Origin: Caballeronia grimmiae
GTDB lineage: Bacteria > Pseudomonadota > Gammaproteobacteria > Burkholderiales > Burkholderiaceae
Length of the DNA stretch: 37,281 bases
Assembly: GCF_000698555.1 (NCBI RefSeq)
Contig: NZ_JFHE01000046.1
Coordinates: 1-37,281 of the forward strand
Direction of reading: 5' to 3'
Positions 1 through 7,866 of this stretch are shown piece after piece. The number at the start of each line of letters is the position of its first letter. Positions within the stretch are counted from its first letter, which is position 1. The notes under the pieces were generated by a model that was not told the DNA's origin, made no database searches, and saw only the letters and a program-made list of their open reading frames with translations. A program made the translations under genes and the position numbers.

Positions 1-153
1 ATCGCTGTCCAGCTTGGTGTGAAATACGCAGGGCGCGACAGCAGTGGTGTCGGCGGCGATAAACGCCTCTTCGTCATCAATTCCAAGCTCTTAAACCTTC
101 TGGAGCGCCAGCTCGAAGCCGAACTAGCGGTGCCGACTCTGCCGCGCCTTTGA
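1..153 (+). CDS. 3' end of an unidentified gene (partial)
   Basis: Frame 1 is open from the window edge to a TGA at 151-153 and gives the last 50 residues of a protein. The tail is mixed hydrophobic and charged, with a helical stretch near its end (FVINSKLLNLLERQLEAEL). I recognise no motif in it. The next gene starts 330 nt away, so they need not be linked. It could also be a chance open frame in a GC-rich stretch. Confidence 0.35.
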   Translation: MAVQLGVKYAGRDSSGVGGDKRLFVINSKLLNLLERQLEAELAVPTLPRL

Positions 154-195
154 GCTGATGCGTCTCGACGGGAAGAACGCAAGTTTCCGTATCGT

Positions 196-218
196 TGTAC
201 GACGTACACTAATAGTGT
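196..218 (+). promoter_or_regulatory. Composite palindrome A (TGTAC-N3-GTACAC-N5-GTGT)
   Basis: TGTAC (196-200) and GTACA (204-208) are perfect inverted arms around a 3-nt centre. They overlap a second perfect palindrome, ACACTAATAGTGT (206-218). The combined pattern recurs in inverted orientation at 286-308, with the TGTAC-N3-GTACA cores exactly 100 bp apart. Paired palindromes of this kind are typical binding sites for dimeric repressors, GntR type among them. No such regulator lies in the window, so its identity is open. Confidence 0.45.
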
Positions 219-285
219 GCACCGTAAAAGGGTTAACGCCAGTGGTTCGCGACCTTACGAATGCGTATAGTTGGTTTCATGGGCT

Positions 286-308
286 ACACATCATGTGTAC
301 TGTGTACA
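286..308 (-). promoter_or_regulatory. Composite palindrome B, inverted copy of A
   Basis: ACACATCATGTGT (286-298) is a perfect 6+1+6 palindrome that overlaps TGTAC-TGT-GTACA (296-308). Read on the minus strand it has the same TGTAC-N3-GTACAC-N5-GTGT layout as site A, and the two agree at 15 of 23 positions, the differences falling in the spacers. The site lies 176 nt before the MFS start. The inverted arrangement would suit looping or cooperative repression. Confidence 0.45.
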
Positions 309-483
309 ACGCCTCGTGCAGCGGAGTTTTTAATCGTCCGGTTTGGCGGACCCTTATCCACGCTGACGTTCACAAGAAGCCGACCGGAAGCATCGCTAAC
401 ACGGGTTAACCTCCGGCGCAATTCAACGGTCCGGGAATTTATCAGCTAACCGAAAGGGCCAAGCTGAAGTCAAGGAGATACGC

Positions 484-1806
484 ATGAGCTTAAGCATTCC
501 TGTCGCGTCCGAGGTCGAGCGACGCACCATACGAAAAGTCGTCTGGCGGTTGCTCCCATTCCTGATGGTTTGCTATCTCCTCGCGTTCATCGATCGAGGC
601 AACGTGGGGATGGCGTCGCTTCAAATGAACCAAGACCTCGCGATGAGTGCTCGCGTGTTTGGCTTCGGCAGCAGCTTGTTCTTCGTTTCATATTTCTTTT
701 TTGAAGTTCCGAGCAATCTTGCGCTGCAGAAATATGGAGCGCGCTTATGGATCGCTCGGATCATGATCACGTGGGGCGTTGTTTCAGCCTGCACAGCGTT
801 AGTTCACAACGCGCCGACCTTTTACCTTCTACGCTTTTTGCTTGGCGCAGCAGAAGCAGGCTTCTTCCCCGGTGTGCTGCTCTATCTCACGTACTGGATT
901 CCCGCTCAGTATCGTGGACGCATTGTTGCCACCTTCATGGTTGCAATTCCGGCCGCCAGCTTTATTGGGTCACCGATCTCGGCGCTCCTGCTGCAGATGG
1001 ACGGGATCTGGGGTCTGCGCGGGTGGCACTGGCTGTTCTTGCTCGAGGGAATTCCGACAGTCTTGATGGGTATCGCATGTCTGTTTGTGCTCACCAACAA
1101 GCCTGAAGGTGCCAAATGGCTGAAGGATGATGAGCGCGAATGGCTCGTGAACGCTCTTGCCAGTGAGGATCGCACGCCCAAGAAAGTAAAGGAGATGCCG
1201 CTTCTAAAGTTGTTCAGCAATCGGTATGTGTTGTGCCTTGCGCTCGTTGACACGTGTGCGTCTGCCGCAGGCAGTACGCTGTCGGTTTGGCAACCGCAGC
1301 TCCTGAAGTCGTATGGCCTGAGTGTCATGCAAACCGGTCTGCTCAACTCGGTGCCTTATGCGTTTGCAGCGGTGCTCATGGTCTTCTGGGGGCGGCGCTC
1401 GGATCGAACGGGCGAGCGACGCTGGCACACCGTCATCCCGATGCTCTTGATTGGTGTTGGCCTTTTTGCGACCTCGTTCAGCGGGTCCCTGATTCCGACG
1501 ATGTGCATGCTGTGTGCCGTGCTGGTAGGCGCTTACGCGTTCAAGGGACCGTTCTGGGCGCTGGCCTCAAGCATGTTGTCGAACAGTACTGCAGCCGCGG
1601 GCCTCGCGACCATCAACGCCATTGCGAATTTGCTGGGCGGCGGTTTGATGGTCAATGTGTACGGGTGGGTCAAGGAAGCGACCGGCAGCTATGCTCTGGC
1701 TTTGTTGCCCCTTGCCATCCTCACTTTGATCAGCGTGGCCACCTTGCTGTTGTTGAGCCGTAGCGCCTCCGGCCAAGGCGCGCGAAATAACGCGAAGGCA
1801 GTCTGA
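484..1806 (+). CDS. MFS transporter, anion:cation symporter (ACS) family
   Basis: This is a 440-residue inner-membrane carrier of the length usual for the ACS family, which takes up organic anions such as tartrate, glucarate or phthalate with protons. The family pattern is visible: a short cytosolic N-terminus, TM1 with the FIDRGNVG signature (about residues 36-43), the FFVSYFFFEVPSN motif of TM2, the AAEAGFFPG motif of TM4, a charged central loop (about 200-240) and six more hydrophobic segments. AAGGAGATA just before the ATG supports the start. It lies on the same strand as the ThDP-enzyme/PHA cluster, but a 396-nt gap separates them, so co-transcription is uncertain. The gene before a catabolic cluster is often the importer of its substrate. 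The substrate cannot be deduced. Confidence 0.88.
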   Translation: MSLSIPVASEVERRTIRKVVWRLLPFLMVCYLLAFIDRGNVGMASLQMNQDLAMSARVFGFGSSLFFVSYFFFEVPSNLALQKYGARLWIARIMITWGVVSACTALVHNAPTFYLLRFLLGAAEAGFFPGVLLYLTYWIPAQYRGRIVATFMVAIPAASFIGSPISALLLQMDGIWGLRGWHWLFLLEGIPTVLMGIACLFVLTNKPEGAKWLKDDEREWLVNALASEDRTPKKVKEMPLLKLFSNRYVLCLALVDTCASAAGSTLSVWQPQLLKSYGLSVMQTGLLNSVPYAFAAVLMVFWGRRSDRTGERRWHTVIPMLLIGVGLFATSFSGSLIPTMCMLCAVLVGAYAFKGPFWALASSMLSNSTAAAGLATINAIANLLGGGLMVNVYGWVKEATGSYALALLPLAILTLISVATLLLLSRSASGQGARNNAKAV

Positions 1807-2202
1807 GCGTACGAATTGCCGGAAAGGCTTTACCTCTGAACCCGGACGATTAGAGCAGCCGCGATCGTGAGACCCTCGCGGCCTGCTCGGATCCGAATCA
1901 AATTGGTCACCGGCTCGTACCGAAGACCGAATAAGTCGGGAGACAGCGTCTCCCAGACAAAGCGGTGCTGTAGGCGAAAGCGGGTACTGCCGGATTGAGC
2001 AGCATCGCCTTCGCATTTCCACCGAGAAACGGCTGCGGTTCGAAGCGGGAGATTAGAAAGCTCGATGCGTTCGACTACCGCTTGGCATCGTTAGGAATAC
2101 GAACGGACGTAACAAGGTACGGGCATAGATCACCGACCGCTCACCTAATGGAACGTGATTCATAACACCACAAACTGTGAACTGATTGACAAGGGAGCCA
2201 CC
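1807..2202. other. 396-nt gap between the MFS gene and the ThDP enzyme, with a hairpin
   Basis: I see no convincing gene here. A perfect inverted repeat, GGGAGAC-AGC-GTCTCCC, lies at 1938-1954. It could be a transcript hairpin or an operator; no T-run follows it. The ribosome binding site of the next gene (AAGGGAG, 2191-2197) closes the gap. The gap is long enough to hold an independent promoter for the PHA cluster, but I could not place convincing -35 and -10 boxes. Confidence 0.4.
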
Positions 2203-3870
2203 GTGAAAGCATCAGACCTTTTTGTCCGAGCCCTTGAAAACGAGGGCGTGGACAGGATTTTCGCTGTGCCTGGCGAGGAGAACCTCGACGTCGTCGAATC
2301 GCTCCGCAATTCGAGTATCGAGCTCGTCATCACCCGCCACGAGCAGTCTGCCGCTTTCATGGCAGCCACCCACGGCAGGCTCACGGGTCGCCCCGGTGTC
2401 TGCATGGCAACCCTCGGACCCGGAGCGTTGAACCTGGTGACCGGTGCCGCCTACGCTCATCTTGGCGCAATGCCCATGGTGCTGATAACCGGCCAGAAGG
2501 CCATCATGACTGCACGGCAGGCGCGGTTTCAAATTGTCGACATTGTCGCGACAATGAAACCTTTGACAAAAGCGTCCCGGCAGATCGTCAGCGCAGGCAG
2601 TATTCCAACTGTCGTGCGTGAAGCGTTCCGCCTCGCTCAGGAGGAGCGACCGGGACCGGTACATCTGGAATTGCCTGAAGATGTCGCTAGCGAGCAAGTG
2701 CGCGATGACCTGGCGCTCGTTCCATTGCATAACGTCGAGCTCCCCGCCGCACAGGACGCCGCCATCGAAGGTGCGGCGGCACTTCTTATGGAAGCTGAGC
2801 GCCCGCTCGTGATGTTCGGTGCGGCAAGTAACCGTCCCCGACTCGCTGGTCTGCTGACGGATTTCATTCGCCGTACCGGGATTCCGTTTTTCAATACGCA
2901 GATGGGCAAAGGGACGGTCGCTGGCATTACGACGACAGAAAAGGGCACCGAACTGTGGATGGGCACGGCTGCGCTCAGTGAACGCGACTACGTTCACGAG
3001 GCAATCGACCAAGCGGATCTGATCCTCTCCATCGGTCACGACACGGTTGAGAAGCCGCCATTTATCATGGGGCCAAAGGGACCGAAGGTGATCCACGTCG
3101 GCTACACGCCCGCCAATGTCGAGCAGGTCTTTTTCCCCCACGCTGAGGTGGTAGGCGACGTCGGATCGAGTTTGGCGCGGCTGGCGGATTTGGTCCACGC
3201 CAAGCTGCCTAACGCCGGCGCACTGATTCCGCTGCGTGAAGGCATCTTGAAAAGAACGTTGGATCGGGCAGAGGAATCACGCTTTCCCTTGACCCCTCAA
3301 CGCATCGTCCATGACGTGCGCACGGTGATGCCGGCCGATGGCATCGTCGCGCTCGACAACGGCATGTACAAGATCTGGTTTGCACGCTGCTATCGCACGC
3401 GAACCGCCAACGCGCTGTTGCTGGACAACGCCCTGGCGACGATGGGCGCAGGTCTGCCTTCGGCGATGATGGCTTCGCTGCTCTACCCCGAGCGGCGCGT
3501 GATGGCGGTATGTGGCGACGGCGGATTCATGATGAATTCGCAGGAGCTCGAAACCGCCGTCCGGCTCAAGCTCAACCTCGTCGTGTTGATCATTCAGGAC
3601 GACGCCTACGGCATGATCCGTTGGAAACAAGCGGTCGACGATTTCGCGGACTGGGGACTGAACTTCGGAAATCCGGACTTTGTCCAGTATGCCCAAGCCT
3701 ACGGTGCGAAGGGACGACGCGTCGAGTCGGCTGAAGGGCTGGTTCCGACGCTCGAAGCAGCGTTCGAAGAAGGCGGTGTGCAGCTCGTCGTCGTGCCTGT
3801 TGACTACTCGGAAAACAGCCGCGTGCTCGTTGACGAATTGAGAAACCGCGTGAAGGAGGTGGCGCAATGA
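2203..3870 (+). CDS. ThDP-dependent enzyme, acetolactate synthase large-subunit-like
   Basis: I chose the GTG at 2203, which lies 5 nt after AAGGGAG and gives the usual N-terminus (MKASDLFVRALENEGV). An earlier in-frame GTG at 2155 has no ribosome binding site. The protein has 555 residues in three domains: the PYR domain with catalytic Glu47 (RHEQSAAF), a central domain, and the PP domain with GDGG at 438-441. Family members join pyruvate-derived hydroxyethyl-ThDP to a 2-oxo acid or aldehyde, or only decarboxylate. The cofactor motif normally ends in Asn-Asn or Asp-Asn, but here it reads Gln-Asp-Asp (465-467). No small regulatory subunit is adjacent, which argues against the biosynthetic IlvB/IlvH role. 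The stop overlaps the next start (ATGA). A decarboxylase or another carboligase is possible; the substrate is not deducible. Confidence 0.82.
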   Translation: MKASDLFVRALENEGVDRIFAVPGEENLDVVESLRNSSIELVITRHEQSAAFMAATHGRLTGRPGVCMATLGPGALNLVTGAAYAHLGAMPMVLITGQKAIMTARQARFQIVDIVATMKPLTKASRQIVSAGSIPTVVREAFRLAQEERPGPVHLELPEDVASEQVRDDLALVPLHNVELPAAQDAAIEGAAALLMEAERPLVMFGAASNRPRLAGLLTDFIRRTGIPFFNTQMGKGTVAGITTTEKGTELWMGTAALSERDYVHEAIDQADLILSIGHDTVEKPPFIMGPKGPKVIHVGYTPANVEQVFFPHAEVVGDVGSSLARLADLVHAKLPNAGALIPLREGILKRTLDRAEESRFPLTPQRIVHDVRTVMPADGIVALDNGMYKIWFARCYRTRTANALLLDNALATMGAGLPSAMMASLLYPERRVMAVCGDGGFMMNSQELETAVRLKLNLVVLIIQDDAYGMIRWKQAVDDFADWGLNFGNPDFVQYAQAYGAKGRRVESAEGLVPTLEAAFEEGGVQLVVVPVDYSENSRVLVDELRNRVKEVAQ

Positions 3871-4994
3871 AGATCAAAGCCGCCGTTTTGCAGGCGATGG
3901 GTGCAATCGCCCCTTACAGCGAATCTCGCCCGCTGCAGATCGAGGAGATCGATCTGGCTCCGCCCGGTCCTGGCGAAGTGTTAATCAAAATCGCCGCAGC
4001 GGGTCTCTGCCACTCCGATTTATCGGTCATCAACGGCGACCGGCCGCGTCCGATGCCGATGGCGCTCGGTCATGAAGCGGCTGGCGTGGTGCAGGAACTC
4101 GGCTCTGGCGTAACCGACCTTCAGGTGGGCGATCATGTCGTTGTCGTGTTCGTGCCGAGTTGCGGTCACTGCGCGCCGTGCGCCGAAGGGCGTCCTGCGC
4201 TGTGCGAGCCTGGCGCGGCTGCGAATGGTGCGGGCACCCTGCTGTCGGGTGCGCGGCGTCTTACCCGTGAAGGCGGAGTCGTCAATCATCATCTGGGATG
4301 CTCGGTGTTCGCCGAGTATGCGACGGTGTCACGTCATTCCGTCGTGAGAATCGATCCGACTGTGCCGCTGGACGAGGCGGCGCTGTTCGGATGTGCGGTG
4401 CTCACGGGCGTAGGCGCCGTCGTGAATACGGCGCAGGTTCGCGTCGGCGCGTCGGTCGCGGTCATCGGCCTGGGTGGCGTGGGACTGGCGGCCCTGATTG
4501 GCGCGCATGCCGCGGGCGCACGGCAGATCATCGCCGTTGACCTGTCGGACGACAAGTTGGAGCAGTCCAAGAGCCTGGGTGCGACCCACACCGTCAATGC
4601 CGGCCGCGAGGATGCGCTCGCGCATATTCGCGAACTGAGTTCGGGCGGCGTCGAGTTCGCGTTTGAATTCGCCGGATCGATTCGTGCATTGGACCTCGCC
4701 TACAGCATCACGCGTCGCGGCGGATCAACAGTGACCGCCGGGCTGCCGCCTTCGACCGCGCGCTGGCCGCTGCCAGCGGTAAGTCTCGTGGCTGAAGAGC
4801 GCACCGTGAAGGGCAGCTACATCGGCACGTGCGTCCCGTCACGTGACATTCCGCATTTCATTGATCTTTACAAGCAGGGGCGTTTGCCGGTCGATAAATT
4901 GCTCACAGGCCGATTGAAGCTCGATGAGATTAACCACGGTTTTGACTTGCTGCACGAAGGCAAGGCGATCCGCCAAGTAGTGGTGTTCGAATGA
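3867..4994 (+). CDS. Zinc-dependent alcohol dehydrogenase (MDR superfamily)
   Basis: This 375-residue medium-chain dehydrogenase should be cytosolic and NAD(P)-linked, interconverting an alcohol or hydroxy acid with a carbonyl compound. The catalytic zinc ligands are visible as Cys48 (GLCHSD) and the GHE motif His69-Glu70. The structural zinc site is Cys99, 102, 105 and 113. The Rossmann motif (GLGGVG) lies near residue 200, with an acidic residue after the second strand (AVDLSDDK) that favours NAD over NADP. It overlaps the ThDP enzyme by ATGA and PhaE by another ATGA, a strong sign of translational coupling. It resembles the class III/aryl-alcohol branch, but the glutathione-dependent formaldehyde enzymes have more conserved features than I see here. 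A role reducing the carboligase product is inference. Confidence 0.87.
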   Translation: MKIKAAVLQAMGAIAPYSESRPLQIEEIDLAPPGPGEVLIKIAAAGLCHSDLSVINGDRPRPMPMALGHEAAGVVQELGSGVTDLQVGDHVVVVFVPSCGHCAPCAEGRPALCEPGAAANGAGTLLSGARRLTREGGVVNHHLGCSVFAEYATVSRHSVVRIDPTVPLDEAALFGCAVLTGVGAVVNTAQVRVGASVAVIGLGGVGLAALIGAHAAGARQIIAVDLSDDKLEQSKSLGATHTVNAGREDALAHIRELSSGGVEFAFEFAGSIRALDLAYSITRRGGSTVTAGLPPSTARWPLPAVSLVAEERTVKGSYIGTCVPSRDIPHFIDLYKQGRLPVDKLLTGRLKLDEINHGFDLLHEGKAIRQVVVFE

Positions 4995-5824
4995 GCAATG
5001 CCAATCCAAACTGGGCGGATGGATGGGTCGTGATGCAGCGGGCGTTCCTTAACTCAATGAGTCCCGCTGCGGCGAAATCGGCGGCCTCGGAAGCTCAGAC
5101 AGGCGCCGCAAAGCCGCTCATCCAAGAACAGTTCGCGGACCTGCAGGAAACGTGGAAGGAGTCGATCGAAAAATGGGCTTCCTTCGCTCAGAGCGGGGCC
5201 AGCGCTGACGCTTGGACGCCGAAGGCACTGCGGGAAATGTTTTCGCCCGCGCGATGGAGCGGGCAGGGGGCTGGCGCCTTCGACGCCAATCTGCAACATG
5301 TGATCGAAGGCCCCAAGTACGCGACGCTCTATGACCTGGACCGGAAGGTCGCCGAGCTGCAGAAGAGGGCGAGCGACCGGGACAAAGCCGTGCTGGCCTA
5401 TCAGGCCATCGTGCAACGCGCGTGGAACACTGCACTCGAGCGTTTTATGAAGTCGATGTCATCGGCCGCAGAAGGCGCGCCGACGACATGGCGTGGCCTG
5501 GCCGATCGCTGGCTCGAGGTCGCTAACGAGACGCTGATCGAAGCCCACCGGACGAAGGAATTTGTCGACGCTCAAACCCGGATGTTGCGCGCAGCATCGG
5601 ACTATCGGTTGAAGGAGCGCGACATCGCCGAATCGTGGTGTGAGGCGTATCACATTCCGACGCGCACCGAAGTCGATGAGATCCAGCGCACGGTCACAGA
5701 GTTGCGCCGCCAGGTCCGCCTGCTGCAGCGACAGAACGTGGCTCAGCATGAAGCAGCGACGAAGACGACTCCCACCCGACAGACGCGCGTGGCATCAAAA
5801 ACCGCTCGTTCGACCCCATCCTAA
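4991..5824 (+). CDS. phaE: PHA synthase class III subunit PhaE
   Basis: PhaE is the non-catalytic partner that class III PHA synthases need for activity. The C-terminal part (about residues 145-255) carries the family pattern: a helical region with WLEVANET and AHRTKEFVDAQ, then the IPTRTEVDEIQRTVTELRRQ block, which is predicted coiled coil. The N-terminal half is less conserved and rich in Ala and Trp. At 277 residues it is shorter than the roughly 350-residue PhaE proteins I know. The basic tail (about 256-277, rich in Thr, Arg and Lys) might touch the granule or nucleic acid. The start overlaps the dehydrogenase stop, and phaC follows 9 nt after its own stop. The position beside phaC supports the assignment. 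Confidence 0.85.
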   Translation: MSNANPNWADGWVVMQRAFLNSMSPAAAKSAASEAQTGAAKPLIQEQFADLQETWKESIEKWASFAQSGASADAWTPKALREMFSPARWSGQGAGAFDANLQHVIEGPKYATLYDLDRKVAELQKRASDRDKAVLAYQAIVQRAWNTALERFMKSMSSAAEGAPTTWRGLADRWLEVANETLIEAHRTKEFVDAQTRMLRAASDYRLKERDIAESWCEAYHIPTRTEVDEIQRTVTELRRQVRLLQRQNVAQHEAATKTTPTRQTRVASKTARSTPS

Positions 5825-5833
5825 GAGAACCGT

Positions 5834-6943
5834 ATGGCTGCCGCCAAGAAATCGACCGTCGCGCGGGCGCTCGCTGAATTCAGCGACTTCAATCTAAAGC
5901 TCGCCCGTGGACAGCAGATGCTCGACCGGATCAAGGACGAGCACGTGGAGATCGCCACCGCCGACAAGGAAGTGGTGTTCCGCGAAGACAAAACGACGTT
6001 GTATCGCTACAAGCCGACAGCCGAGCGCACGCTGGGCATACCGGTCCTTGTGGCGTATGGCCAGATCGGCCGCTACACGATGACTGATTTGCAGGAAGAC
6101 CGCTCGATGCTGCGCAACCTCCTTGCGCTTGGCGTCGACGTGTATGCGGTGGACTGGGGTAGCCCAACGCGTAGCGATCGCTGGCTCACCTTCGAAGACT
6201 ACATCGACGTGTATTTGAACGACTGCGTCGAGTTCATTTGTCGTGAGCACGGCATCCCCGCAATCAATTTGCTCGGCATCTGCGAAGGGGGTGTCTTTTC
6301 GCTGTGCTATGCCGCGCTCTACCCCGAGCGCATCAAGAACCTGATCCTGACCATCACGCCGGTGGATTTTCATCAGGATCAGGCGGAAGGCCGCGTCAAT
6401 CACGGCTTGCTGAACCTCTGGACGCGCGGTTTGGGCGAGGATGACATCGGCCAGTTGATCGAAGCAAACGGCAACCTGCCGGGCGAGCTGATGAGTCACG
6501 TCTTTTCGCAGATGACGCCGGGCGCGACCTTGTCGAAGTACAACGTAGGCTTGCTCGATACGTTCGACGACGAGAAGAAGCTGCTGAATTTCCTGCGCAT
6601 GGAAAAGTGGCTGACCGACCGGCCGCATCATCCGGGTGAGGCGGCCAAGCAGTTGCTCGTCAACCTCTACAAGAACAACGAGCTGATACGCGGGGAATTC
6701 AAACTCGGCGGGCGCACCGTCGATCTGAAGGACATTTGCATGCCGGTTCTGAACGTCTATGCGAAGGATGATCACATCATTCCGCCAAAGACGACTCAGG
6801 CGCTCGGCGATGCAGTGGGCAGCGACGATTACCGCGAGATCGGGCTCGACGGCGGCCATGTCGGTGTGTTCGTGAGCGGCAAGTCTCAAGGCGTGCTGGG
6901 CAAAGGCATCGTCGAGTGGTTGCGCGAGCGCGATGATGCGTGA
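5834..6943 (+). CDS. phaC: PHA synthase class III subunit PhaC
   Basis: This 369-residue protein is the catalytic half of a two-subunit PHA synthase, which joins hydroxyacyl-CoA units into polyester granules in the cytosol. The length fits class III (about 355-370) rather than class I (about 590). The alpha/beta-hydrolase triad is visible: Cys150 in the lipase-like box GICEGG, Asp313 in AKDDH and His342 in DGGHVG. The DWGSPTRSDRWLTFEDYI block before the box is typical of the family. Burkholderia-type genomes normally use a class I enzyme beside phaAB, so this is an accessory system. The ribosome binding site (AAGAGAA) is modest. The next gene overlaps the 3' end by 11 nt. Confidence 0.92.
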   Translation: MAAAKKSTVARALAEFSDFNLKLARGQQMLDRIKDEHVEIATADKEVVFREDKTTLYRYKPTAERTLGIPVLVAYGQIGRYTMTDLQEDRSMLRNLLALGVDVYAVDWGSPTRSDRWLTFEDYIDVYLNDCVEFICREHGIPAINLLGICEGGVFSLCYAALYPERIKNLILTITPVDFHQDQAEGRVNHGLLNLWTRGLGEDDIGQLIEANGNLPGELMSHVFSQMTPGATLSKYNVGLLDTFDDEKKLLNFLRMEKWLTDRPHHPGEAAKQLLVNLYKNNELIRGEFKLGGRTVDLKDICMPVLNVYAKDDHIIPPKTTQALGDAVGSDDYREIGLDGGHVGVFVSGKSQGVLGKGIVEWLRERDDA

Positions 6944-7835
6944 GCGTGATCCTTCCTTCGCTGAGATGGAACCGAAACTGAAGCAAGTCGACGTGATTGG
7001 GCGAGGCGGCTTTCACAAGCTCGCCTATGCCGACTGGGGTCCGCCGAAGGCAGAGCGAACGGTCGTGTGCGTTCATGGCGTGTCGCGCAACGGACGTGAC
7101 TTCGATGTGTTGGCCGCGTCGCTTGCGGCGCAGGGCATGCGCGTCATCGTGCCCGACCTCCCGGGGCGCGGACGCAGCGAATGGCTGGCCTCGCCTAGTC
7201 ACTATACCGACCGCGCCTATGTGCGCGCGATGTCGACGCTGATCGCACGGCTCGATGTGGAACAAGTTGATTGGGTGGGCACGTCGCTCGGGGGCCATAT
7301 CGGCATGTTAGTGGCATCAGAACGTGGCACGCCAGTGCGACGCCTGGTGCTGAACGATTTCGGTGCGCGCGTGTCAGCAGCAGCGCTGCGGAAGATCGGC
7401 AGCTATCTGACTCGTTCATGGCGTTTTGCGTCCGTCGACGAAGTCGAGGCGCACCTGCGTGACGTTCACGCGCCGTTTGGCAAGCTTAGCGACGCGCAGT
7501 GGCGTCATCTCGCGCAGCACAGTGCAGTCGAGGATGACGCGGGTTTGCTCCGCTTTCACTTCGATCCGGGCATCGGGTTGCGCTTCGCAATACCGATTCT
7601 GCTCGACGTAATCCTGTGGCACGTCTGGGACAAGATCGTATGCCCGGTGCTGATCTTGCGCGGCGAGGATTCCGACCTGCTCGCGCGCAGCACGGTGGAC
7701 GCGATGCTCAAACGCGGACCGGGCGTGAGCCCGGGCCGCGTGACCGCGGTCGAGTTTCCCAACTGCGGTCACGCACCGGCACTGATGGACGACGCGCAAA
7801 TCGGCGTCATCCAGAACTACCTCTTAACCGACTAG
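6933..7835 (+). CDS. Alpha/beta hydrolase
   Basis: This alpha/beta-hydrolase-fold protein has up to 300 residues and no signal peptide, so it should be cytosolic. The oxyanion strand motif (CVHGVSRNGRDF) comes first, then the nucleophile elbow GTSLGG with Ser118, a probable acid Asp248 (GEDSDLL) and His280 (NCGHAP). The family includes esterases, thioesterases and haloperoxidase-like enzymes. Overlap with phaC implies coupled translation and a job in the PHA unit, for example releasing oligomers, hydrolysing acyl-CoA or editing, but none of these is shown. The start is uncertain: ATG occurs at 6933, 6936 and 6966, and the last would give a start just before the conserved part. Confidence 0.85.
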   Translation: MMRERDPSFAEMEPKLKQVDVIGRGGFHKLAYADWGPPKAERTVVCVHGVSRNGRDFDVLAASLAAQGMRVIVPDLPGRGRSEWLASPSHYTDRAYVRAMSTLIARLDVEQVDWVGTSLGGHIGMLVASERGTPVRRLVLNDFGARVSAAALRKIGSYLTRSWRFASVDEVEAHLRDVHAPFGKLSDAQWRHLAQHSAVEDDAGLLRFHFDPGIGLRFAIPILLDVILWHVWDKIVCPVLILRGEDSDLLARSTVDAMLKRGPGVSPGRVTAVEFPNCGHAPALMDDAQIGVIQNYLLTD

Positions 7836-7866
7836 CTGAGGCTCAACACGCGAGCCCGAGACTGCC

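Larger units (their letters stand above)
154..483. other. 330-nt leader before the MFS gene, without a convincing gene
   Basis: No frame here has a good start, ribosome binding site and protein-like composition. The stretch is less GC-rich than its surroundings. It holds two composite palindromes (196-218 and 286-308, listed separately), a GTTAAC core at about 231-236 and a perfect GGTTAACC palindrome at 404-411. An AAGGAGATA ribosome binding site ends just before the ATG at 484. It is best read as a regulatory leader. Confidence 0.5.

Noticed and set aside
906..1346. Long minus-strand open frame inside the MFS gene
   Set aside because: It is a shadow of the plus-strand gene: Ser/Arg-rich text, no ribosome binding site, and the plus strand has clear family motifs.
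2155..2202. Upstream GTG (2155) as the start of the ThDP enzyme
   Set aside because: It has no ribosome binding site and adds 16 residues not usual in the family. GTG 2203 has AAGGGAG at good spacing.
5894..6889. 331-codon minus-strand open frame opposite phaC
   Set aside because: GC-rich genes often leave long antisense frames. Composition is not protein-like, and phaC on the plus strand has a full catalytic triad.
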